Both the position numbers and the translations under genes were made by a program. Below, piece after piece: positions 11,101-14,629 of a stretch of 14,629 nucleotides of DNA (its first letter is position 1; the number at the start of each line of letters is the position of its first letter). The notes beneath the pieces are model-generated. The model had not been told where the DNA came from and did not search any database. It saw only the letters and a program-made list of their open reading frames with translations. Source of the DNA: Lachnospiraceae bacterium. GTDB taxonomy: Bacteria; Bacillota; Clostridia; Lachnospirales; Lachnospiraceae. The stretch spans positions 1-14,629 of the forward strand of contig JAILNW010000073.1 of the NCBI GenBank assembly GCA_024691145.1. The letters are read 5' to 3'.

Positions 11101-12479
11101 ATTGCTCTGTTAACCATAAGATCACCATTCAGAATATAGTTTCCATAAGGAAGTTCATAACAATCCATATACACATCTCCTTCAGAAGCATAACCTTCTT
11201 GTGCCATGATGTCACCAAATTTTAATTTACCACCCACAGCTGTCAGTTCAATTGGAGTTTCCAAAAGATAAAACTGTTGTGACTCATTTTGAGTAACTAT
11301 ATATCCTGCCTTATCACTTGTAAATTTGCTTATATCTTTATAATCAACATTAGTACCATTAGTAAATACTCCCGGTTCTTCCATAGATATACCTATTGTT
11401 GTATAATCTGATAATTCCCCCGTGATTTTACAAGTTGTATCTGCATCAAAATACAGATTAGCCTTTATTTTGTTACCATTATCATCTATATAATAATTGC
11501 CATCAATTATTACATTACCTGATAAGGAAAGTCTGTCATCTCCATAAACATATACACCACCTCTGGCTTCTGTAAGAGTTTGATTTGTATTAATATTATT
11601 AGTAAACACTCCGCCTGTTATATTTACAATCGCATTAGTAGCTGAATGAAATCCTGCACCAAATGGAGCAATATTTTCGCTTATTATTCCTCCATTAATG
11701 TATGTTCTGGCAGCAGTTTTTGTAGTTTCAGCCCATGCATGAACACCGCCAGCATAATTATTTCCACGATTATACTTTATTACAGCATTATTTATTGTTA
11801 ATATTCCTCTTGAATTATATAATCCTCCACCATAATTAGCTCTATTATATATAAATGTACCATTATTTACAGTACATTTTGATTTGGTTTCAAGAAGATA
11901 TACTGCTCCTCCTCCTTTTGTTACAACATTTCCTACAAAAGTTCCTCCATTTATCTCTGCCTCAGCAGAGTTTTTAACATATATCATACCACCATACTGG
12001 CCAGCTCCCCCTGTAAGATATCCACCAGTTACTTTTACAACACCACTACCATCCACAACTTTTGTTTCATTTCCTGTATCAGAAACAGCTACACCTCTAT
12101 AATTATCTAAAGTAATATAGTGTATGCGCCCTGACGTATCATCATCTTTTATAGTAATTTTTCCATTCTTCTCTATAACAAAGGAATTTGATGCAGCAGT
12201 TACCTTTATTCCATATCCATTTAAGTCTAAAGTTCTATTTCCGGTAACATTAACTTTACTACTAAGTTCTACATCTGCAAGTAATTTTAGCGTACTTCCC
12301 CCTGTCCATGCACTAATAGCCTCACTAAATGAAGTATAATTCGTTGTATTATTATTAGCTGTTACACTTGCTACAAATTCTGATGCAAATGCAGAATTTT
12401 GTGTAAATGGAATCATATTTATAATTAATGCTATTATCAGCTGTATTGTAACATACCTTTTAATATATTTACCTCTCAT
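5178..12479 (-). CDS. Giant secreted beta-helix / Ig-like repeat surface protein
   Basis: 2433 residues from ATG 12479. Signal peptide at residues 1-32 (basic start, hydrophobic core, SAFA before Ser33). Residues about 45-680 are right-handed beta-helix style, with many strand turns of the INGGTF, MNGGVI, LNGT type. A short module VTFKVVNGSFDDGT (691) is followed by a second beta-helix stretch (767-1025), another such module (VTYKVLNGTW, 1030), and an MBG/YDG-like domain. Two long homologous units then start at residues 1177 and 1556, each with PKELTD, an ITFGLFFNKTE Ig-like domain, a DKAGN-containing Ig-like domain and an xVDNED domain. A second MBG-like domain and a third partial unit (2024) follow. 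The tail has a carboxypeptidase-regulatory-like domain (SGYILKSDGTPY, about 2122) and a region ending ANQFSIYAIGY that is typical of Firmicute surface proteins. No sortase signal, SLH domain or C-terminal membrane helix is visible. It probably acts in adhesion or envelope architecture; the ligand is unknown. First gene of the four-gene operon. Confidence 0.9.
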   Translation of the reverse strand: MRGKYIKRYVTIQLIIALIINMIPFTQNSAFASEFVASVTANNNTTNYTSFSEAISAWTGGSTLKLLADVELSSKVNVTGNRTLDLNGYGIKVTAASNSFVIEKNGKITIKDDDTSGRIHYITLDNYRGVAVSDTGNETKVVDGSGVVKVTGGYLTGGAGQYGGMIYVKNSAEAEINGGTFVGNVVTKGGGAVYLLETKSKCTVNNGTFIYNRANYGGGLYNSRGILTINNAVIKYNRGNNYAGGVHAWAETTKTAARTYINGGIISENIAPFGAGFHSATNAIVNITGGVFTNNINTNQTLTEARGGVYVYGDDRLSLSGNVIIDGNYYIDDNGNKIKANLYFDADTTCKITGELSDYTTIGISMEEPGVFTNGTNVDYKDISKFTSDKAGYIVTQNESQQFYLLETPIELTAVGGKLKFGDIMAQEGYASEGDVYMDCYELPYGNYILNGDLMVNRAIHVNCDGYGNTTIIFDNYNIINNNQGIDFDEGSAIYIDGGNLILNGTTGVLKSINSDSGPRGGGVIATGGSVIMNGGVIKDNIANTGGVYVTHNGTFTMNDGMICDNTGWAGVCNQADFIMNGGEITRNKSAISMWNDNVTLSGTAKIYGNINDEGKDCNLDLGNERTFNAGEFSEGAQIGITMGTKHTFAKDYAAYNNGVEPSTYFKSDDSKYMVSLADNGEAQLEYGFNVTFKVVNGSFDDGTSEDKMVVVKGNEGDVLKLAADQIPDVGTKPADNYTEGIWDVTPDTVSEINEEKVYTYTYEKQHKHDEVEFKAWRNSLSMPDTAGNYYLENDVTISNEWVVPSGVTKICLNGHKITTYNHFKINSNCSLEIYDEEGNGSIDAQYRVGSMFWVNGGSLTINGVIINGNVSTAGIVDIAANAVFTMNGGKITGTSTGRYDASVIRFTGSNGTFAMTGGEISGTTTRGGVTYFEKTDVNINISGDAKIINNKLERGIVQNLYLPDDVKLNIIGQLSDEANIGITMQTPAVFTNTTETSYNDPSKFFSDNEGYDIIKNTDNQLELAKGCTVTYKVLNGTWSDGTTEDKTETVYKSLKPVNVPEGMMAGLHYTGGTWNTNPSETTISEDTTFTYSFVEKTNITPAVTITGWTYGETPNEPSVSGNSGSGAVTYTYSTSENGTYTSDVPTDAGTYYVKASIEETADYYDGNAIASFTIAPKELTDAMISIETASFVHDGNIKTPSYAVKDGITTLTVGNDYTVDTTSTTSSSAYGTYTIKVNGTGNYTKSASATWNITDETAPSAEINIENNKYTSLLNTITFGLFFNKTEMVSISAADEESGVKEIKYVTTDTVATSTEAIDALTGWTTVNGSTASFNIEPDTKFIVYVKVTDNAGNVTYVTSDGITLETTAPDVTIDGTIPMESYIKAVSWSVSDENLKDVVIKYTEEGSTEETTIYNQTANGTILASTANLSGVGNYKIIATDKAGNITEKIFAITRRDAVISGGSDTITYDVNKTYDLSKLFTFEDGITISSYVIVDNEDANKDAGEGVITGSNIVISKVGLITIKAKVETGTTNTQTPEFIKETTKTATLSIVPKELTDTMLVIEKDTFEHDGNVYAPVYEVKDGEYILVSGTDYRIDSESTTSAAAYGTYTIKINGTGNYKGNVSFEWNIIDNIKPSAEIIIENNKFKTFLNKMTFGLFFNKTETVTITAADSGSGVKELEYLVTSVVATTKEEVDALEGTWTKVTESTVSFNIDPEDKYIIYVKVTDKALNEVYISSDGIIIDATGPVITIDDSLPNESYNKAVSWSVTDDNLENVTIVYKEDGSTEEQIVYNQDTTGNALTSIEKLSGLGSYTITAIDKAGNEIAKNFVIERRDAIVSGKNNTAVYEAGKTYDVSELFTIESGLNILLYEIVDNEDISLLAGEGSISGSNLTIKKAGIITIKAIVAKGMTDADEPEYVEETSVTGTVVIAKADGTAEIKIEDCIYGSEYSVKTNSTNNVTVNITYTMIKDSAGNDISEDKQSTSCNKPVDAGTYKAVASYETDELYKKAEASTVFTIKPKQLNNSMLIINTSTYKVDGLIKKPEIIVKDGDKVLALEKDYAIDIQSATAMKEAGSYLIKVNGKGNYTGTASSVWTIVENKKSNQAVQTNKDTLPKTISGYILKSDGTPYTSGAVIKFIKDNNVIAKEKSSDDGSYNVNLPDGIYGIVVEWRQSEGDSDITTISDVVAIKNNKAASIVLPSKNVSSVLNVENNAKGVMVAGLTKEAEEIGLANNTSDVSVEMTVKKETEESGSETEAINMLVPTHKFEFFNITVEKTVNSVKTIMDKTNNVLEIIIPYDFENKRELMVYRYHGQNAMELVESDTKEDGTFRLDKDNKLVYIYANQFSIYAIGYMPYFKLMSKLGFGEFEGDITVILKNNENGEEIKRIIVNKENDYVNFDMDEIKKGSYNMIVEWDEGKVNSLTVPVKL
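6678..8951 (-). repeat. Two direct repeats of about 1137 bp inside the giant gene, plus a third partial copy
   Basis: The protein motif PKELTD begins at 8951 and again at 7814, exactly 1137 bases (379 codons) apart. The order of subdomains after it is the same in both: an MBG-like domain ending in GTGNY, ITFGLFFNKTE / MTFGLFFNKTE, SWSVSDENL / SWSVTDDNL, RRDAVISG / RRDAIVSG, and a VDNED domain. A third copy of the first subdomain only (PKQLNN) starts at 6410, after an inserted MBG-like domain. The copies have diverged, so the duplication is not recent. Confidence 0.85.
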
Positions 12480-12487
12480 AATTACAT

Positions 12488-12494
12488 CCTCCCT
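12488..12494 (-). promoter_or_regulatory. Ribosome binding site deciding the giant protein start
   Basis: AGGGAGG on the minus strand lies 8 bases upstream of ATG 12479. The reading frame is open six codons further upstream to a TTG at 12497, but that TTG overlaps the binding site and is unlikely to be used. The ATG start also gives a compact, standard signal peptide. Confidence 0.8.
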
Positions 12495-12506
12495 CAAAAA
12501 TTAATT

Positions 12507-12589
12507 AGAAAAATAAAAAACATCAAAATTAATAGTACTAAATTGTCCGATTCTTATTAAATCAACAATTTATACTAAATTTTGATGTT
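12507..12589 (-). terminator. Long imperfect palindrome with T tract: attenuator/terminator-like hairpin in the leader
   Basis: On the minus strand the first arm is 12589-12566 and the second arm 12545-12519. The outer 12 bases are perfectly complementary (AACATCAAAATT). The inner part pairs as TAGTA and TAAATTG, with a 2-base and a 1-base bulge in the second arm. GATT (12549-12552) and AATC (12560-12563) can pair inside the loop. T6-A-T5 follows directly (12520-12509). The shape is that of an intrinsic terminator, but the stem is AT-rich and so weaker than the GC-rich one at 12753-12803. Only about 20 bases separate it from the giant gene's ribosome binding site, so it must be read through, or transcription must begin within it. 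Confidence 0.6.
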
Positions 12590-12598
12590 CTTTGTAAA
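12569..12598 (-). promoter_or_regulatory. Candidate sigma-70-type promoter overlapping the leader palindrome
   Basis: On the minus strand TTTACA (12598-12593) is followed after 18 bases by TATAAA (12574-12569). Each hexamer matches 5 of 6 consensus positions. Initiation would be near 12562, in the loop of the palindrome, so such a transcript would lack the first hairpin arm and escape the terminator. AT-rich DNA gives such matches by chance, so this is tentative. Confidence 0.4.
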
Positions 12599-12668
12599 AA
12601 TATCTATTACAAGTAAAAAAAAACTTACTGTTCTGTTCTGTTAAAAATTTACGGCTTTTATTCATCAT
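12570..12668 (-). CDS. Small leader ORF, 32 codons (possible leader peptide)
   Basis: ATG ATG at 12668-12663, then an open frame to TAA at 12570-12572, encoding 32 residues (31 from the second Met). GAGGAGG at 12676-12682 lies 7 bases upstream, an ideal site that would be hard to explain in non-coding DNA. The peptide is basic and rich in aromatic residues: Phe8, Phe16-18 and Tyr23-Phe24-Tyr25, with a single Cys20. It has no signal peptide or membrane helix. Its last codons and stop lie within the first arm of the terminator-like palindrome (12566-12589), so a ribosome finishing the ORF would cover that arm. This geometry is known from leader-peptide attenuators, but aromatic-rich leaders usually control amino acid genes, which are not present here. 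It could instead be an independent small protein or a peptide precursor. I do not recognise a family. Confidence 0.6.
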   Translation of the reverse strand: MMNKSRKFLTEQNSKFFFTCNRYFYKEHQNLV

Positions 12669-12675
12669 AGTCAAG

Positions 12676-12682
12676 CCTCCTC
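12676..12682 (-). promoter_or_regulatory. Strong ribosome binding site of the small leader ORF
   Basis: GAGGAGG on the minus strand, 7 bases before the double ATG. It is the main evidence that the short ORF is translated. Confidence 0.75.
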
Positions 12683-12691
12683 ACACACATT

Positions 12692-12721
12692 CTGATAAAT
12701 AAATTTCTAATTATTTATCGG
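12692..12721. repeat. AT-rich palindrome upstream of the leader ORF
   Basis: GATAAATAA (12694-12702) and TTATTTATC (12711-12719) are perfect reverse complements around an 8-base centre. There is no T tract on the minus side, so it is not a terminator for minus-strand transcription. It lies where a promoter for the leader ORF is expected: a TTTACA is at 12735-12730, but no convincing -10 is at proper spacing. A protein-binding operator or a 5' stem-loop are both possible. Confidence 0.4.
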
Positions 12722-12752
12722 AATATTTATGTAAAATATTTAATGTACATAA

Positions 12753-12803
12753 GAAAAAAATCAACAAAAGCCCTGCAATCCTTATTTCTACGGACTGCAG
12801 GGC
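12753..12803 (-). terminator. Intrinsic terminator after the DUF3784-like gene
   Basis: A 12-base stem (12792-12803 with 12770-12781, GCCCTGCAGTCC against GGATTGCAGGGC, one G-U pair) has a 10-base loop and is followed on the minus strand by TTTTGTTGATTTTTTT. It begins 7 bases after the stop codon of the small membrane protein and cleanly separates that operon from the leader region. Confidence 0.9.
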
Positions 12804-12809
12804 AAGTAT

Positions 12810-13145
12810 TTAATCTTTTTTATTTTTCTGTTTCTTTTCAATTGCTACAGTTGAAACACTTGCATATATAAGTGTAACTACCACTACTGCTATAGAAACA
12901 TTTGTTAACATATATACTTCAAGATATATGCCAATTGCATCAAGCAATTCTACAATACTTATCATCAAAAAAACAATTCCGCTTTGCTTATAATATGGCT
13001 TTTTATCCATCGTCCTTCTTTGCTCTTCATTAGCAAAAATATATTGATTATTGAGCAAATATCCTTTATTATTAAACTGCCTGATTGAAATAATAAAACA
13101 TACAATAGCTGCTACTCCCAAAATAACTGATATTACTAAATTCAT
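12810..13145 (-). CDS. Small three-helix membrane protein, DUF3784-like
   Basis: 111 residues with hydrophobic segments at about 3-21, 55-73 and 80-99. A conserved-looking polar loop between the first two contains KGYLLNNQYIFAN and MDKKPYYKQSGIVF. The length, the KGY motif after the first helix and the MDKKPYY motif before the second resemble DUF3784-type proteins of Firmicutes, whose function is unknown. The assignment is by eye and moderate. The C-terminus is a lysine-rich tail (KKQKNKK). The ribosome binding site is imperfect (AAAGGCGG with long spacing). It starts 19 bases after the acetyltransferase gene and is the last gene before a strong terminator, so it is probably co-transcribed with the acetyltransferase and regulator. 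Confidence 0.75.
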   Translation of the reverse strand: MNLVISVILGVAAIVCFIISIRQFNNKGYLLNNQYIFANEEQRRTMDKKPYYKQSGIVFLMISIVELLDAIGIYLEVYMLTNVSIAVVVVTLIYASVSTVAIEKKQKNKKD

Positions 13146-13164
13146 TCCCTAACCGCCTTTCGTT

Positions 13165-13665
13165 TTACTTAATTACAAAACGCATATCTCTATACTTTTG
13201 CGCTTTATCTACAAAGCCAATGTTCTTGTAGATTGGGTATCCATCGTCGGTTGCCATTAATTCTATTCGACATAAATCATGTTGTTTGCTATATGCTACA
13301 AGATTCTTCATTAATGTTGTGCAAATACCTCTATTACGATATCCCTCTTCAGTGTAAACACCAACAACATCACCTTCAAAACCATTTGGCAAAAATGGAT
13401 TAGCTGGCTTTTCTAGTACAAGTAATAGTGCACATGCAACTAGTCTTCCCTCTGCTCTTGCTACAAACGCAACTACCTCTTTACCAAGTTTTCTTCTGAA
13501 ATAATCAGGAAGCTGCTCTCTCATGCACCTTTCCTCATCTTCAGTAATAGAACCAAAATCATCTATCATATACAAAATACGAAGCCTTATAAGCTCTTCA
13601 ATATCATTAATACCTGCAAGGTCAAATGTTACCTCATTCTTCTCATTATTTGCTTTTAAAATCAT
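13165..13665 (-). CDS. GNAT-family N-acetyltransferase
   Basis: 166 residues, the usual size for a single GNAT domain, cytoplasmic. The acetyl-CoA binding motif is seen as VVGVYTEEGYRNRGICTTLM, with the R-x-x-G-x-x core at residues 110-115 (RNRGIC). The C-terminal motif YPIYKNIGF (about 143-151) supplies the Tyr usual in this fold. The front half with IRLRILYMIDD matches the N-terminal helices of the fold. Substrate cannot be inferred; family members acetylate small amines, antibiotics or protein N-termini. The start is supported by CAGGA a few bases upstream. The gene follows the regulator after 42 bases that include a hairpin, and is followed after 19 bases by the small membrane protein. 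Confidence 0.9.
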   Translation of the reverse strand: MILKANNEKNEVTFDLAGINDIEELIRLRILYMIDDFGSITEDEERCMREQLPDYFRRKLGKEVVAFVARAEGRLVACALLLVLEKPANPFLPNGFEGDVVGVYTEEGYRNRGICTTLMKNLVAYSKQHDLCRIELMATDDGYPIYKNIGFVDKAQKYRDMRFVIK

Positions 13666-13685
13666 TATATTCCTGCTTTCTTTTT

Positions 13686-13710
13686 TAGCAGTAATAATAA
13701 TTTACTGCTA
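13686..13710. repeat. Perfect 9-base inverted repeat at the regulator's stop codon
   Basis: TAGCAGTAA (13686-13694) and TTACTGCTA (13702-13710) around a 7-base centre. The last three bases are the stop codon of the regulator gene. On the minus strand it is followed by A6, not T, so it is not an intrinsic terminator for this operon. It could be an mRNA stem-loop limiting or stabilising expression of the acetyltransferase, or an operator for the adjacent regulator. Confidence 0.5.
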
Positions 13711-14316
13711 ATTTTCAGTTAGTTTTTTCCTCTTAATCATAATCTCATATAATCCATGACGATTACAATATGCATATACTTTTCTTACACCATTTATCTT
13801 GAATCTTGCTTCTGCATTGCCTTCTGGATATAATTTCACAAGCTGAATTTTCTGATCTGATACCGCTGCAAGAAAAGATATATAATGCCCCTTGTTCATC
13901 TCGTGGTTAACAGTTACATAATACTCATCTTCCACAATCTCCACATTAATCTCATGTTCTTTGTCTGCTTCCTCCGCAATACTTACAGGCAAGGTAATTC
14001 CACAACAGCTAATCAATGCTTCTCCGACTGTATGTATCACATTACCGCAAACCGGACAGACATAAAACTTGCTTCTAAGCATGTTGGAAGATTTATTATT
14101 ATTCTTAATATCTTCACCTGACAAAAGTTCAATTACCGAAATATCAAGTGCTTTCGCCAATGGTTCAACAAGACTTATATCAGGAAATCCCTGTCCTGTT
14201 TCCCATTTGCTTACTGTCTTGCTGCTTACATATATCTTCTCAGCAAGTTCATCCTGAGTTAGTTTCTTTGCTTCCCTTAATTTTCTAACTACTGCTCCTG
14301 TTACGTATTTGTCCAT
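13708..14316 (-). CDS. XRE transcription regulator fused to a desulfoferrodoxin-like iron module
   Basis: 202 residues from ATG 14316. Residues about 5-65 form an XRE/Cro HTH (VVRKLREAKKLTQDELAEKI, VSSKTVSKWETGQGFPDI). Residues 83-195 match desulfoferrodoxin (superoxide reductase). Center I-type cysteines are Cys87, Cys90, Cys104 and Cys105 (CPVC...CC). The center II ligand set is present as His121, His138, His144, Cys184 and His187, with HEMNKGHY and YCNRHGLYE in family spacing. In enzymes a Glu-Lys pair precedes the first His; here the order is Lys119-Glu120, and the following Pro is absent, so a sensor role is more likely than full enzyme activity. I infer a redox, iron or superoxide-responsive DNA-binding protein, probably autoregulating its operon with the acetyltransferase and membrane protein. 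GGAGG at 14324-14328, 7 bases upstream, selects this start; an in-frame ATG at 14346 is less likely. Confidence 0.88.
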   Translation of the reverse strand: MDKYVTGAVVRKLREAKKLTQDELAEKIYVSSKTVSKWETGQGFPDISLVEPLAKALDISVIELLSGEDIKNNNKSSNMLRSKFYVCPVCGNVIHTVGEALISCCGITLPVSIAEEADKEHEINVEIVEDEYYVTVNHEMNKGHYISFLAAVSDQKIQLVKLYPEGNAEARFKINGVRKVYAYCNRHGLYEIMIKRKKLTEN

Positions 14317-14392
14317 AACAACACCTCCATGAAACAATTGTAGCATTTACCTCCTTTGAAGGCTACCTACGGAGCGTGGAGTAAAGATTAAC
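14317..14392 (-). promoter_or_regulatory. Upstream region of the regulator with two Shine-Dalgarno sequences
   Basis: AAAGGAGG at 14350-14357 stands only 3 bases before the in-frame ATG 14346, too close for normal initiation, while GGAGG at 14324-14328 is ideally placed for ATG 14316. Two TATAAT hexamers lie just upstream, within the end of the previous gene (14403-14408 and 14417-14422), but neither has a clear -35 partner. A promoter here is possible but weakly supported. Confidence 0.3.
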
Positions 14393-14629
14393 CTACATTC
14401 CCATTATATAAAAGCCATTATAGCTTTTAGCCTTTTTAAGCCATTCTGTTAATATCTCATATCCCTCTGGTTTTTCTTCTGCTGCTCTCTTTATAATGTC
14501 ATCTATCTTTTCTGGCTTATAATATGTTACGTCATAATAATCAAATATACTTTCTTTACCATTAGAACCTAGTCCGATTCCAAAAATATCCTTATAAACT
14601 TTATAAAAATCAGATTCACCGCTAACATA
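14393..14629 (-). CDS. C-terminal fragment of an unrecognised protein (5' part outside the window)
   Basis: The minus strand is open from the window edge for 78 codons to TAG at 14393-14395. The fragment is acidic-to-neutral, rich in Tyr and Lys, and includes DFYKVYKDIFGIG, IFDYYDVTYYKPEKIDDII and a helical EGYEILTEWLKKA before the end FYIMGM. It has no membrane segment or known motif that I can identify. Codon use is like that of the neighbours, which supports it being a real gene. The 76-base gap to the regulator leaves open whether the two are co-transcribed. Confidence 0.7.
   Translation of the reverse strand, partial: YVSGESDFYKVYKDIFGIGLGSNGKESIFDYYDVTYYKPEKIDDIIKRAAEEKPEGYEILTEWLKKAKSYNGFYIMGM

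Noticed and set aside
5560..12339. Several plus-strand open frames of 60-148 codons opposite the giant gene
   Set aside because: All are antisense shadows of a repetitive Thr/Val/Ile-rich coding sequence; none has a supporting start signal or recognisable domain.
12480..12497. TTG at 12497 as start of the giant protein
   Set aside because: It overlaps the ribosome binding site AGGGAGG; ATG 12479 has ideal spacing and a normal signal peptide.
1..14629. CRISPR array, insertion sequence, tRNA or rRNA
   Set aside because: No regular short repeats with spacers, transposase-like frames, terminal inverted repeats or tRNA-like cloverleaf sequence were seen.

Overview
The window is AT-rich with strong AGGAGG-type ribosome binding sites, and every convincing gene lies on the minus strand. 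This gene style and the protein families (giant Ig-like/beta-helix surface protein, DUF3784-like membrane protein, XRE regulator) suggest a low-GC anaerobic Firmicute, probably Lachnospiraceae. That placement is inferred from family resemblance only.

Right side, read in the direction of transcription (right to left): the C-terminal end of an unrecognised protein (14393-14629); a cytoplasmic XRE repressor-type protein fused to a complete desulfoferrodoxin-like iron module (13708-14316); a GNAT acetyltransferase (13165-13665); and a small three-helix membrane protein (12810-13145). The last three look like one operon, closed by a strong intrinsic terminator (12753-12803).

Leader region (12498-12752): no long gene, but dense structure. 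It holds an AT-rich palindrome, a well-initiated 31-32 codon ORF absent from ordinary gene lists, and a long imperfect palindrome followed by a T tract. The stop codon of the small ORF sits inside the first arm of that palindrome. A sigma-70-like promoter candidate also overlaps it. The arrangement suggests either translation-controlled attenuation or a small separate gene plus an operator/promoter for the next operon.

Left side: four tightly spaced genes with gaps of 11 to 44 bases. They are a 2433-residue secreted beta-helix/Ig-like repeat protein (5178-12479), a CASTOR/POLLUX-like two-RCK ion channel (3298-5133), a lipoprotein made of two copies of one domain (2276-3286), and a large multi-pass membrane protein with two extracytoplasmic sensor-like regions (1-2260, runs off the window). 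The end of the last one resembles the start of an MscS-type channel core. Together they look like an envelope module pairing a giant surface protein with a lipoprotein and two putative ion-conducting membrane proteins. I know of no described system with this composition; this is the best candidate for something new in the window.
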